Below the pieces are notes generated by a model. It ran no database searches. It saw only the letters and a program-made list of their open reading frames with translations, and was not told the DNA's origin. DNA of 64,000 bases from Pandoraea nosoerga (GTDB lineage: Bacteria; Pseudomonadota; Gammaproteobacteria; Burkholderiales; Burkholderiaceae). Made by a program: the position numbers and the translations under genes. The first letter of the stretch is position 1; each line of letters begins with the position of its first letter. The stretch lies in assembly GCF_902459585.1 (NCBI RefSeq), contig NZ_CABPSC010000017.1:46577-110576 (forward strand). The letters run 5' to 3'. Of the stretch, positions 45,310 to 55,825 are shown piece after piece.

Positions 45310-46908
45310 TCATCCGAACTGCTTGTTGAAGTCCTTCTCGTCTTCCTTGTCTTCCTTGTAGCGACGCTGGAATTCGTGCAGCCGCGCGTCGATGGTCGAC
45401 ATTTCGTAGAAGTCCGCATCGCCGGCGTCGCGCGCGAGCTTGAGCTGGCTGACCGCCGCCATCCATTGCCCCTGCAACGCGTATTGTTCGGCGAGCGCGG
45501 AATGCTGGCGCGCCCGCTTGCCAGCCGCCGCCCAGGCCCCCGCGAGAGCGCGCCACCAGATCGGTTCGCTGCGGTAGCGCTCGACCTGCGCCTGGAGGAA
45601 CTGGGTCGCCTCCGGAATGCGATGGCTTGCGACCAGCGCATCGGCGTAGGCCATGTCGGCCGCCTGCGATAACGGGAACGCCGCACGGGCCTGCCTGGCA
45701 ATGCGCAGCGCCTCTTCCGGCCGGCCCGATAGACGCGCGATGTCGGAGTCCAGCACCGCCAGACTGGGTGTGCCCGGCCCCGTGCCGCCGAACGCCGACT
45801 TCGCCTTGTCCAGCGCCTCGCGTGCCGGCTCCCAGCGCCGTTGCTTGAATTCCGCGAGGGCCACCGCGTACCAGGCACCCGCTACGCTCGGCGCCGTTTG
45901 CGTGCGGATGTGAGTGCGCTGCGCTTCCGCCACGGTGGCATAGTCGCTCGCGGACTTCTGCTGCAGGACGAGCGCGCGCGCCCGCACGAACGCGAACTCC
46001 GGCGACTGCTCCGGCTGGCGGTACCCCGCGTTGCGCGAGCGATTGAGCATGTCGGCGATCCGCTCGTTGGTCAGCGGGTGGGTGCGCACGTATTCGGGCA
46101 CGCCGGCTTCGTTGATGGCATCGGCGCGCTGCAGGCGCTCGAAGAACGTCGGCATCGCATACGTATCGAAGCCGGCCGCCTGCAGCAACTGGAAACCGAC
46201 GCGGTCCGCCTCGCGTTCCGCGTCGCGCGAGAAGCGTAGTTGACGATCGACGGCCAGCCCCTGCCCGCCCATCGCGATGCCCATCCCGAGGTCGGAACTG
46301 CGCGCGCCGATCCCGGCGAGCAGCCCAAGCAACATGCCGCCGAGCGCGATCCACGAGTTCTGCGACTGCGCACCGAGCATTCGCGCGATGTGATGCTGCA
46401 GCACGTGCCCCGTTTCGTGACCGACGACCGACGCCAGTTCCGATTCGGTGCGCGTGGTGACGATCAGCCCCGTGTTGATGCCGATGAAGCCGCCGGGCAG
46501 CGAGAACGCGTTGATCGCCGCATCGCGCACCACGAAGAATTCGAAGCTCTGGCTCGCGTCGAGTCCGACCTTGCGTGTGGCCGACACGAGCTTGCTGCCA
46601 AGCGCGTTGACGTAATCGGAGAGCAGCAGATCGGACAGGTAGTCGGGGTCGGCGCGAATCTCGCGCATGACGCGCTCTCCGAGCTTGCGCTCCATCGCCG
46701 GCGAAAGGTCCGCGGCCGAACTCTGGCCGAGGGTTGGCAGCGACTGCGCGGCGGCCTGCGTGGGCAGCACGGCGCCGGCAAAGGTCATGGCGGTCATGAT
46801 CGGCACGAGCGCCGACGCGATCACGCGTCGCCATGGGGCGGCGGCGGCAGGCGAGTGGCGGGAAAGCGAACGGGACGAGGCGCGGAACGAACGTGGCGAA
46901 CGCGTCAT
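45310..46908 (-). CDS. M48 metalloprotease with TPR domain, BepA-like
   Basis: 532 residues from ATG 46908. Signal peptide ([26 protein letters not shown]), then the peptidase M48 domain with the zinc motif [20 protein letters not shown] (HExxH) and a third ligand in [31 protein letters not shown] follows, and a C-terminal TPR-type region (residues 330-510). This is the BepA/YfgC architecture: a periplasmic protease that checks outer-membrane LptD/BAM assembly. The linker and tail end ([15 protein letters not shown]) are charged. The next gene downstream on the strand is the MFS transporter. Confidence 0.92.
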   Translation of the reverse strand: MTRSPRSFRASSRSLSRHSPAAAAPWRRVIASALVPIMTAMTFAGAVLPTQAAAQSLPTLGQSSAADLSPAMERKLGERVMREIRADPDYLSDLLLSDYVNALGSKLVSATRKVGLDASQSFEFFVVRDAAINAFSLPGGFIGINTGLIVTTRTESELASVVGHETGHVLQHHIARMLGAQSQNSWIALGGMLLGLLAGIGARSSDLGMGIAMGGQGLAVDRQLRFSRDAEREADRVGFQLLQAAGFDTYAMPTFFERLQRADAINEAGVPEYVRTHPLTNERIADMLNRSRNAGYRQPEQSPEFAFVRARALVLQQKSASDYATVAEAQRTHIRTQTAPSVAGAWYAVALAEFKQRRWEPAREALDKAKSAFGGTGPGTPSLAVLDSDIARLSGRPEEALRIARQARAAFPLSQAADMAYADALVASHRIPEATQFLQAQVERYRSEPIWWRALAGAWAAAGKRARQHSALAEQYALQGQWMAAVSQLKLARDAGDADFYEMSTIDARLHEFQRRYKEDKEDEKDFNKQFG

Positions 46909-47254
46909 GGGAAGAGGCGCGACATGGCGCTGGTCATTCGGAGCTGCTGCTATGATAGCAGCCGGACGCGGACGTTCCGCAGCGGGGCTTGCGGCGGCAA
47001 ATGGCAATGACCGGGCAACAAGCGCTGCACCAAGCACCGGCACCGGCACCGGCACCAATTACCGGCACCAATTACCGACACCGATTACCGACACCAATTA
47101 CCGACACCAATTACCGACACCAATTACCGGCGCCAAGCAGGGCAACAACGGTCAGCCGTGCGCGACGTGCCGGTGCACCGGCGGCGACACCGTCCATCGA
47201 AGCCTTGGCGCCCGCGCCTCCCGCAATCTTCCCTGCATCTCACAGTATCGACTC
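46909..47254. other. Divergent region bepA-like / moaC
   Basis: 346 bases with no supported gene. Contains three CACCGG hexamers (47035-47052) and the 13-bp repeat array. Promoters for both divergent genes must lie here; no clear pair found. Confidence 0.5.
47035..47130. repeat. 6-bp and 13-bp tandem repeats upstream of moaC
   Basis: Three CACCGG units (47035-47052) followed by six 13-bp units CACCAATTACCG(A/G) (47053-47130), nearly identical. Ends 124 bases before the moaC start. Unit length not divisible by three, so the array is not coding; copy-number changes would shift promoter spacing. Confidence 0.92.
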
Positions 47255-47734
47255 ATGGCAGAACTCACCCACTTCGACACCGCCGGTCAGGCCCATATGG
47301 TCGACGTCGGCGGCAAAGACAGCACGCATCGCGTGGCCGTCGCGCGCGGCACTATCCAGATGAAGCCGGAAACGCTCGCGCTGGTTCGCAGCGGCACGGC
47401 GAAAAAGGGCGACGTGCTCGGCATCGCCCGCATCGCCGCCATTCAGGGCGCCAAGCGCACGGCCGATCTGATCCCGCTGTGCCATCCGCTCGCGCTCACG
47501 CGCGTGACGGTCGAGTTCCTCGTCGACGAGGGTGCTAGCGCCGTGCACTGTCGCGCACAGGTCGAAACCGTCGGCCGCACCGGCGTGGAAATGGAAGCGC
47601 TCACCGCCGTGCAGGTCGGGCTGCTCACGATCTACGACATGTGCAAGGCGGTCGATCGCGGCATGACGATGACCGACGTGCGGGTGCTGGAGAAGCACGG
47701 CGGCAAGTCGGGGGACTGGGTGGCGCAGGCCTGA
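47255..47734 (+). CDS. moaC: Cyclic pyranopterin monophosphate synthase MoaC
   Basis: 159 residues from ATG 47255 ([32 protein letters not shown]). Diagnostic sequences: [83 protein letters not shown]. Forms cPMP with MoaA in Mo-cofactor synthesis. Isolated here from other moa genes, and about 27 kb from the molybdenum region at 12-20 kb. Three 10-bp TCTGGCCGAG-type repeats follow its stop (47741-47769). Confidence 0.96.
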   Translation: MAELTHFDTAGQAHMVDVGGKDSTHRVAVARGTIQMKPETLALVRSGTAKKGDVLGIARIAAIQGAKRTADLIPLCHPLALTRVTVEFLVDEGASAVHCRAQVETVGRTGVEMEALTAVQVGLLTIYDMCKAVDRGMTMTDVRVLEKHGGKSGDWVAQA

Positions 47735-47800
47735 GTGCCGTCTGGCCGAGTCTGGCCGAGTCTGGCCCGATCTGACGCGATCAGCGGCGGCCCGGAACGA

Positions 47801-48676
47801 TCAGCGGGGCGACGCCGTCCACTGCACCGCCAGAATGCTCGCGAACACCATGGCGAGCCCGACGAACGCCAGACCCCGGATCGCCTGATCGAGCAACACC
47901 CAACCCAGCACCACCGCCGTCAACGGACTGAGCAGTCCCAGCGACGACACGGCCACCGGCGCCAGACGCGCGATCCCGCGAAACCATAACGCGTAGGCGA
48001 GCAGCGCCCCCGCCATCGACAGGTACAGATAACCGAGCGCCTGCCACAGCGTGAGCGAGGGCAGCGGTGGATCGAACCATATCGCCAGCGGCGCGAGCAT
48101 CAGTCCACCGAGCCACAATTGCCAGCCGGTCAGCGCCAGCACTGGCATTTGCGGACGCCAGCGACGCGTGAGATAGGTGCCCGTCGCCATGCTCGCCGCG
48201 CCGGCGAGCGCCGCCAGAATGCCGATCGGCTCGAACACCGTGCCAGGCGAGAGCAGCAGCACCGCCATGCCGACGACGCCGGCCACCGCCGCCCACACCG
48301 TCGACGACAACGGACGGCGGTGCTCCACGCCCCAGGCCAGCGCCATCACCAATAGCGGCTGGATCGCCCCGACCACCGCCGCCAGCCCGCCCGGCAGCCG
48401 ATACGCCGCGACGAACAGCAGCGCCTGAAATGCCCCGATGTTGAGCGCCGAGAGCACCAGCAGACGCCCCCACTCGCGGCGCACCGGCCAGCGCCGCGCA
48501 TAGACCAGCAGCAACAGTCCCGACGGCAACACGCGAATGAGCGCCGCCGAAAACGGCCGGTCGGGCGGCAGCACCTGCGTGGTCACGATATAGGTCGAGC
48601 CCCAGATCATGGGCGCAAGCGCGGTGAGCAGTGCATCGGCCCAGCGCCCTCTCGAAAGGGAATCGGCGGTCGTCAT
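47801..48676 (-). CDS. EamA/DMT-family transporter
   Basis: 291 residues with ten hydrophobic helices in the two EamA repeats: LTALAPMIWGSTYIVTTQVLPPDRPFSAALIRVLPSGLLLL, and YLYLSMAGALLAYALWFRGIARLAPVAVSSLGLLSPLTAVVLGWVLLDQ. Members export amino acids or other metabolites. Divergent from the marR gene with a palindromic site between, so probably controlled by it. Confidence 0.92.
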   Translation of the reverse strand: MTTADSLSRGRWADALLTALAPMIWGSTYIVTTQVLPPDRPFSAALIRVLPSGLLLLVYARRWPVRREWGRLLVLSALNIGAFQALLFVAAYRLPGGLAAVVGAIQPLLVMALAWGVEHRRPLSSTVWAAVAGVVGMAVLLLSPGTVFEPIGILAALAGAASMATGTYLTRRWRPQMPVLALTGWQLWLGGLMLAPLAIWFDPPLPSLTLWQALGYLYLSMAGALLAYALWFRGIARLAPVAVSSLGLLSPLTAVVLGWVLLDQAIRGLAFVGLAMVFASILAVQWTASPR

Positions 48677-48681
48677 GTCAA

Positions 48682-48703
48682 TTTATCTTCAATTCAAGAT
48701 AAA
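48682..48703. promoter_or_regulatory. MarR-type operator between EamA and MarR genes
   Basis: TTTATCTT-N6-AAGATAAA palindrome starting 6 bases before the EamA start, with a further right half-site (CAAGATAAA) at 48733-48741 just ahead of the marR start. Suits a MarR dimer repressing both genes. Confidence 0.75.
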
Positions 48704-48752
48704 AACAGTTTGGTATCATTTTGCCTCGACGTCAAGATAAATGAGGCGAAGC

Positions 48753-49358
48753 ATGGTGAACGGACCGGCGAGCAGGGCCCAGGCGCGCACGCGCGAGGCG
48801 GGCGCACGGCAGACGGCGGCTGGGGACAATGCCCTCGCGGACATGACCGGGGACGGGGCCGGGGACGGCGACGCCGTCGACGAAATTCTCGCGCAGTGGC
48901 GCCGGGAGCGTCCCGATCTGGACATTTTTCCGATGGGCATGGTCGGGCGTCTCATGCGCTGCGCGGCGCTGGTCCAGCAGCAGCTCGACCCGACGTTTGC
49001 CGAATTCGGGATGAGCGGGTGGGAGTTCGACATGCTCGCGACGCTGCGTCGCTCGGGCGCACCTTACCGGCTCGCACCGACTACCCTCTTCTCGGCGCTG
49101 ATGGTGACCTCCGGCACGATGACGCACCGGTTGCAACGCCTCGAAGCGCGCGGCTGGATCACACGCGTGCCGAATCCGGAGGATGCGCGCAGCACGCTCG
49201 TCGAGCTCACGGCCGAGGGGTTCGCGTTGATCGAGCGGGCCGTGCAAGCCCACGTGGCAAACGAGCACCGGATGCTCGCGCCGCTCTCGCCGGCGCTGCT
49301 GCAACAGATCGACGCCGGCCTGAGCACCTGGTTGCAGGCGCTTGAAGCCCGACGTTGA
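48753..49358 (+). CDS. MarR-family transcriptional regulator
   Basis: 201 residues from ATG 48753 (GAGGCG upstream; ATG 48741 also in frame). MarR winged helix: FDMLATLRRSGAPYRLAPTTLFSALMVTSGTMTHRLQRLEARGWITRVPNPEDARSTLVELTAEGFAL. The N-terminal 40 residues are disordered. Divergent from the EamA transporter, so probably its ligand-responsive repressor. Confidence 0.93.
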   Translation: MVNGPASRAQARTREAGARQTAAGDNALADMTGDGAGDGDAVDEILAQWRRERPDLDIFPMGMVGRLMRCAALVQQQLDPTFAEFGMSGWEFDMLATLRRSGAPYRLAPTTLFSALMVTSGTMTHRLQRLEARGWITRVPNPEDARSTLVELTAEGFALIERAVQAHVANEHRMLAPLSPALLQQIDAGLSTWLQALEARR

Positions 49359-49475
49359 TCTGACGTCAGCCGCACGCCAGCCGGACGTTCGCCCGGCGCT
49401 GAAATCAAGCGAAGCGAATCAAGCGAAGCCGGTCAAGCGAAGCGGACAGCGTCAATGGCGACGGTGGGCGCGGCG

Positions 49476-50687
49476 TCAAGCCGCCGCGACGTTGCCCACG
49501 CGCTGGCGCTGCGGCCAGAAGTACCACACCGCGCCGAGCACCTGCAGCACGACGAGAATCGTCCAGGCGGTGAAATGCGCGTCGGCACTGTGCGCCGCAT
49601 AAGCGCCGAGCACCGCGCCCACACCGACCTGACACAGGAAGATCAGCACGAAGATGACGAGCGTGAGCGACGTGTTCACACGTCCGATCAGCGTGCCGTG
49701 GAAGTGCTCGGCGAGCACCGCATACGAGAGGATGCCCGTACCGCCGAAGATGCCGTAAGCCGCCCAAAGCCCGACCGGCGCAATTGGGGCGCGCAGCATC
49801 AGCAGCAGCTGCACGACGACGAAGAGCACCATGCCCACGCCCGAGAACGCGAACACGCTCACCCCGCGCCGCTCCAGCGAGCGTGCGGCCGCGCCGAACA
49901 CCACGCTGCCCGCCATCATCGCCAGTCCCACGACCGAAACCAGCGATGCCGCCTCGCCTGCCGACAGCCCTTGCACGTCTCGCATGAACGGCGCCATCCA
50001 CAGCGACTGCATCGCATAGAACACGCCCTGCGTGATGCCCGAGAGCGAGGTCACCTTCCAGAACATTGCGCTGCCCAGCACCTGACGCACGCCGTCGAGC
50101 GCCTCGCGCAGCCCGCCCTGCGCATGCGCGCCCGTCTTCTCCGGGGCGCCGAACCACAGCGCGGCCGACATGAAGACGGTGAGTGCGGCCAGCCCGAACG
50201 ACACCACGCGCCAATCCGTCATGCCGAGCAGCCAGTTGAGCGGCGTGCCGACGACCACGCCGCCCAGCCCGCCCACGGCCATCACCAGACCGTTGAGCAA
50301 CGGCAGACGCGCCACCGGAAACCACTGCGCGAGCGCCTTGAACGCGCTGCCCAGACACACCGACACACCAACGCCGATGAGCAGGCGTCCCGCCATGAGC
50401 ATTCCCACGCCTTGCGCCAGCCCGAACAGCGCCGCGCCGGCCGCGGCGAGCAGCAGCACGAGCGAGGCCACGCGACGCGGGCCGAACTTGTCGAGCAGCA
50501 CGCCCGCCGGGAGCTGCGCGCCGGCGAAGCCCAGGAAATAGAGGCTGGTGAGCAAACCGAGATCAGCGGACGACAGGCCGAGCTCGCGCGTCATGAAAGG
50601 CGCGAAACCGATATTCACGCCGCGGTACACGTAGGAGACGAAGTATCCGCAGGCGAACAGTACAAAGATGCGAAGCGCTTTGGACAT
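49476..50687 (-). CDS. MFS transporter
   Basis: 403 residues, 12 helices. MFS motif A (LDKFGPRR) after TM2-like FLGFAGAQLPAGVLLDKFG and paired halves (GRLLIGVGVSVCLGSAFKALAQWFPVARLPLLNG, HFHGTLIGRVNTSLTLVIFVLIFLCQVGVGAVLGAYAAH). The ACS/NNP-like sequence YVYRGVNIGFAPFMTRELGLSSADLGLLTSLYF suggests an organic-anion or sugar-acid type substrate. Divergent from the LysR gene. A 10-bp inverted repeat overlaps its ribosome-binding region. Confidence 0.9.
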   Translation of the reverse strand: MSKALRIFVLFACGYFVSYVYRGVNIGFAPFMTRELGLSSADLGLLTSLYFLGFAGAQLPAGVLLDKFGPRRVASLVLLLAAAGAALFGLAQGVGMLMAGRLLIGVGVSVCLGSAFKALAQWFPVARLPLLNGLVMAVGGLGGVVVGTPLNWLLGMTDWRVVSFGLAALTVFMSAALWFGAPEKTGAHAQGGLREALDGVRQVLGSAMFWKVTSLSGITQGVFYAMQSLWMAPFMRDVQGLSAGEAASLVSVVGLAMMAGSVVFGAAARSLERRGVSVFAFSGVGMVLFVVVQLLLMLRAPIAPVGLWAAYGIFGGTGILSYAVLAEHFHGTLIGRVNTSLTLVIFVLIFLCQVGVGAVLGAYAAHSADAHFTAWTILVVLQVLGAVWYFWPQRQRVGNVAAA

Positions 50688-50691
50688 GAAG

Positions 50692-50720
50692 CCATACCCT
50701 GATCAATTGCCAGGGTATGG
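50692..50720. promoter_or_regulatory. Inverted repeat over the MFS ribosome-binding site
   Basis: CCATACCCTG (50692-50701) and CAGGGTATGG (50711-50720), 9-base spacer, 4 bases upstream of the minus-strand MFS start. The arm supplies AGGG, the likely ribosome site. It could be a regulator site or an RNA hairpin that hides the ribosome site. Confidence 0.6.
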
Positions 50721-50790
50721 ATTGTCGGCGCTTCGGCGCGCGCAGGCCAACGAAACCTTTGCGCTCGCATTGTGAGTAGAATTTGACATC

Positions 50791-51735
50791 ATGTTCTCTC
50801 ATCTGCCTCCCCTTCAATCGCTGCGTGCGCTAGAGGCGGCGGCCCGTCACCGGAGTTTTACGCGGGCGGCCGACGAATTGAATTTGACGCACAGTGCGGT
50901 CAGTCATCACATGCGCTCGCTCGAGCAGCAGCTCGGCACGGCGCTGTTTCGCCGCGTCGGCGCGCGCATGATTCCGACGAGCGTCGGCGCGCGCCTCGCG
51001 GAGCGCGTGCGCATCGGCATGTCCGAGCTCGATGAGGCATTCACCGAAGCGCGTGCCGGCACCGCGGCCGGGGGCGCGCCCGGCACCGTCAGGCTCGAAG
51101 TGAGCGTGATGACCGATCTCGCCTCGCAATGGATGATTCCGCGACTCGCGCGCTTTAGCGAGCGGCATCCGGGCATCGACCTGATGGTGCGCGTGCATGC
51201 CGACATCGCCGCGCCCGATCCGTACTCCGTGGACGTCGGCGTGTGGCACCAGCGCGTCGAGGAGACGGGGTTCGTGACGCGCAAGCTGCTCGACGACTAC
51301 GTCATCGCCGTGTGTCATCCCGACCTGATCGCGCGCGTGCCGGGCTTCACCGTGGCCGACACCCCGAGGCTGCCCATGCTGCGCTTCGCGCATCGCTCGT
51401 GGCGCGACTGGCTCGTGGCCGCCGGGCTGCCACCGCATGAACCGACGCGCGGGCCGATCTTCGACGATTCGGGTCTGCTCCTGCGCGCGGCGATTGCGGG
51501 ACAGGGCGTGGCCACGACGCGCAGCCTGCTGGTTCGCGACACGCTGGCGAGCGGCGAGCTCGTGCAGGTCGGCGACATCCGCATTCCGCCCAGTCTCGAA
51601 TATCACGTGAGCTGGCGGGAGAATCATCCGCGCGAGCGCGCCATTCATGCGTTCTGGCAATGGATGCAGGATGAAATCGCCGCGACGGCGCCCCTGGGGC
51701 CGCCGTCGGTACGCGCGGGCGAGCGCCCCGCGTGA
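50791..51735 (+). CDS. LysR-family regulator, GcvA-like
   Basis: 314 residues. N-terminal helix-turn-helix: LPPLQSLRALEAAARHRSFTRAADELNLTHSAVSHHMRSLEQQLGTALFRRVGARMIPTSVGARLAERV. The effector domain (PGTVRLEVSVMTDLASQWMIPRLARFSERHPGIDLMVRV) is GcvA/AmpR-like. Divergent from the MFS gene with about 100 bases in between, so the usual arrangement for control of the transporter. Effector unknown. Confidence 0.93.
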   Translation: MFSHLPPLQSLRALEAAARHRSFTRAADELNLTHSAVSHHMRSLEQQLGTALFRRVGARMIPTSVGARLAERVRIGMSELDEAFTEARAGTAAGGAPGTVRLEVSVMTDLASQWMIPRLARFSERHPGIDLMVRVHADIAAPDPYSVDVGVWHQRVEETGFVTRKLLDDYVIAVCHPDLIARVPGFTVADTPRLPMLRFAHRSWRDWLVAAGLPPHEPTRGPIFDDSGLLLRAAIAGQGVATTRSLLVRDTLASGELVQVGDIRIPPSLEYHVSWRENHPRERAIHAFWQWMQDEIAATAPLGPPSVRAGERPA

Positions 51736-51760
51736 GACGCGCGATGCCGATGCACCGCGC

Positions 51761-51800
51761 AAAAAAAAGCGGCAACGAATTCCGAAGAACTCGTTGCCGC
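51761..51800 (-). terminator. Terminator of groESL
   Basis: 10-bp perfect stem GCGGCAACGA / TCGTTGCCGC (51769-51800) with a 12-base loop, then T8 on the minus strand (51761-51768). About 105 bases after the groEL stop. Confidence 0.93.
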
Positions 51801-51905
51801 GGTTGGCGCGGGCTTCGTCGGCGATGCGACGTGCCGTGAAGCCCGGCGACCGGCAGGCGAAGCGTCCCGGATCGCCCGGGCCGCTCCTGCAGTCTCGTGC
51901 GAGAC

Positions 51906-53573
<1,668 letters not shown>

Positions 53574-53600
53574 TTACGTAGATGTCTGTGGGGGACAGAC

Positions 53601-53891
53601 TTACTTGGCCACCACGGCCATGATGTCTTCTTCACGCATGACCAGCAGTTCCTGGCCATCGACCTTGACGGTCTGGCCGGCGTACTTGCCGAACAGAACG
53701 CGGTCGCCCACCTTCACGTCGAGTGCGATCGACTTGCCTTGATCGTCTTTCTTGCCCGGGCCGACGGCCAGGATTTCGCCCTGATCCGGCTTTTCAGCTG
53801 CGGCGTCCGGGATCACGATGCCCGATGCGGTCTTCGTTTCGTTGTCCAGGCGCTTGACAATAACGCGGTCATGCAAGGGACGAAGGTTCAT
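53601..53891 (-). CDS. groES: Co-chaperonin GroES
   Basis: 96 residues from ATG 53891 (GAGGAG upstream). [47 protein letters not shown], mobile loop then [35 protein letters not shown]. Lid of the GroEL chamber. The frame extends upstream, but the start here fits the family and ribosome site. Confidence 0.98.
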   Translation of the reverse strand: MNLRPLHDRVIVKRLDNETKTASGIVIPDAAAEKPDQGEILAVGPGKKDDQGKSIALDVKVGDRVLFGKYAGQTVKVDGQELLVMREEDIMAVVAK

Positions 53892-53970
53892 TACAAGCTC
53901 CTCATTTCTCTCTGTGAGATCGTGAAAACTTGAATATGCAACTGTTTGCATATTCGGTGAATTCATGGCG

Positions 53971-53997
53971 TTAGCACTCTGCGCCAACGAGTGCTAA
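53971..53997 (-). promoter_or_regulatory. CIRCE element (HrcA operator)
   Basis: TTAGCACTC-N9-GAGTGCTAA, a perfect consensus match, starting at the -10 box of the groESL promoter. Predicts heat-shock repression by HrcA. Confidence 0.98.
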
Positions 53998-54025
53998 TTA
54001 TAGGGACGGGGTTTTACGATTTCAA
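53997..54025 (-). promoter_or_regulatory. Sigma-70 promoter of groESL
   Basis: Minus strand TTGAAA (54020-54025), 17-base spacer, TATAAT (53997-54002). The CIRCE overlaps the base just after the -10. Five of six -35 bases match consensus. Confidence 0.92.
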
Positions 54026-54192
54026 GACTCGGGGTTTTCCCGGAGATGCGTCGAGATTCGCCGAGACGCGGCGCGTGGGCGCACGCGGTGACGGACGACC
54101 GGACAGGCCCTCTCGTACATGGCGGTGGCGCCCGCCCCGGGGCGCGTTGCCGCCCACGTCGCAGGGCGGCGTCACGTCGGCGACATCGCCGC

Positions 54193-54828
54193 CTACATCT
54201 CGTCGACGGCCGTCGTGGCGGTGGGCTCACCGTCTCGCTGCTCCAGCGAGAAGCGGTTGCGCGTATCGACGTAGAAGCTCGCGCCGAAACGCCCTACGGG
54301 GAAATAGTTCTGCAACCGCACGCGCCAGGTCTCGGTATCGATCAGATCGTCGCGCGCATGCATGCGCTCGACACGCCCGATGAAGATGTGGCGGCTCGGC
54401 GTCTCGAGCGTCTCCCATAACGTGCATTCGAACGCGACGGGCGCCTCGGCGATCCGGGGTGGCGCAACGAGGCTGCTCGGCGTCGGCGTGAGCCTCGCGT
54501 GGGCGAGCTCGCTCTCGGTCGGCGGCAGGCGCTCGCCGCACGCGTGCATGCGCGCGGTCATCGCCTCGTCGCTCAGATGCACGACATATTCCCGGTCGCG
54601 CAGAATATTCGTTGCGGTGTCCTTGAGCGAGTCGTCGTCGCGCCGGTTGATGGAGAGCATCACAATCGGCGGCTCCTCACCGAGCATGTTGAACATCGAG
54701 AACGGCGCGGCGTTGACGGTGCCGCCATGGTTGATCGTCGTGACGAGCGCAATCGGGCGCGGCACGATCAGGCTCGCCATCAGCTTGTAGCGCTGATACG
54801 CGGTGATTTCGCGAAAGTCGATTTCCAT
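54193..54828 (-). CDS. Flavin reductase-like (FMN-binding split barrel) protein
   Basis: 211 residues. YKLMASLIVPRPIALVTTI, NAAPFSMFNMLGEEPPIVMLSI, KDTATNILRDREYVVHL and HIFIGRVERMHARDD are the flavin-binding pattern of the flavin reductase-like domain. Members supply reduced FMN or oxidise small substrates. Here it is the last gene of a minus-strand operon (deacetylase, GntR regulator, this gene; 9-base gap to the GntR stop). A partner monooxygenase is not in the window. Confidence 0.88.
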   Translation of the reverse strand: MEIDFREITAYQRYKLMASLIVPRPIALVTTINHGGTVNAAPFSMFNMLGEEPPIVMLSINRRDDDSLKDTATNILRDREYVVHLSDEAMTARMHACGERLPPTESELAHARLTPTPSSLVAPPRIAEAPVAFECTLWETLETPSRHIFIGRVERMHARDDLIDTETWRVRLQNYFPVGRFGASFYVDTRNRFSLEQRDGEPTATTAVDEM

Positions 54829-54837
54829 GCGAAGTCC

Positions 54838-55818
54838 TCAGGCCCGGGCAATGCGTTTGGCCGGGCTCAGGGGCGGCACGTCGTCCGCGAGCGCGGGGAC
54901 CGGTAAGCCGAGCAGCGAGGCCAGACTCTTCTGCCCGCGCATTCGGGTCGTCTCGATGCGGCGCTCGAGTTCTTCGAGATGCGAGTGCATGCGGGCGATG
55001 GCACCGGCGGCGTCGCGTTGCTCGATACAGGCCACGATCGCCGCGTGCTCCTCATGTTCGCACGGCGCATAGCCGGGCGGCTCGTACAGTCCGACGATGA
55101 GCGAGCACCGCGAAATCAGCTCGGTGAGGTAACGCAGCAGCACGGCGTTACCGGCAAGCGCCGCCACGCGCAAATGGAAGTCGCTCGCCAGCCGCGCCCA
55201 CGACGGTTGGTCGAAGCGGTGCATCGCTTCGTGCTCGGCGCCCAGTTGGCGGCGCAGCATGGCAAGGTCGTCGTCGGTCACGCGCGACACGGCAAGCGCC
55301 ACCAGCGAACGCTCCAGCGCGCGACGCGCTTCGAATATCTCGCGCGTTTCTTCCGGCGTCGGCTCGGCGATCACCGCCCCCCGGTTCGGCCTGAGCGTGA
55401 CGATGCCGTCGTGCGCCAGGCGCTCGAGCACGCGCCGCACGAGCGCGCGTCCCACGTCGAACAATTGGCACAGCTCGGGCTCCGGAAGCTTCGTGCCGGG
55501 GGTGAGCCGATGCGCGAGCACCCCATCGACGATAGTGCGATAGATATGCGTTTCGACGCGGGTCTCGGCGCTCTGATCGTCGTCGTTTGCCACGGGCGAA
55601 TGCAGGGCGAGGAGACGGGATTCGGTCGCGCCTGCGTCGGACCCCGCCCCGCTGGCGCTGGCGGCATTGGTGGCGTGGCGGCGCGCACGCGCGACGGGCT
55701 TGTCTGCTGGCATGGCTGGCGAATGCGGCAAAGGTGAAATAGACGGCGAAGGCAATAGAGTCGACGCTCCGGCCCCCGAGTGCTCGGCGCAATCCGGGCA
55801 ATATGGCTTGAGCGGCAT
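54838..55818 (-). CDS. GntR-family (FCD subfamily) transcriptional regulator
   Basis: 326 residues from ATG 55818, 7 bases after the PuuE-like stop; a shorter form from ATG 55713 is possible. Winged helix: TIVDGVLAHRLTPGTKLPEPELCQLFDVGRALVRRVLERLAHDGIVTLRPNRGAVIAEPT, then the all-helical FCD ligand domain (FEARRALERSLVALAVSRV ... FHLRVAALAGNAVLLRYLTELISRCSLIVGLY). FCD members sense organic acids or ureide-type metabolites, fitting the locus. N-terminus has a CxxC (YCPDC) of unclear use. Confidence 0.9.
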   Translation of the reverse strand: MPLKPYCPDCAEHSGAGASTLLPSPSISPLPHSPAMPADKPVARARRHATNAASASGAGSDAGATESRLLALHSPVANDDDQSAETRVETHIYRTIVDGVLAHRLTPGTKLPEPELCQLFDVGRALVRRVLERLAHDGIVTLRPNRGAVIAEPTPEETREIFEARRALERSLVALAVSRVTDDDLAMLRRQLGAEHEAMHRFDQPSWARLASDFHLRVAALAGNAVLLRYLTELISRCSLIVGLYEPPGYAPCEHEEHAAIVACIEQRDAAGAIARMHSHLEELERRIETTRMRGQKSLASLLGLPVPALADDVPPLSPAKRIARA

Positions 55819-55825
55819 GATGCGC

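Noticed and set aside
47053-47130. Could the 13-bp repeats be a CRISPR array or a coding repeat?
   Set aside because: Units adjoin without spacers and are far too short for CRISPR repeats; 13 bp is not a multiple of three and no real frame passes through.
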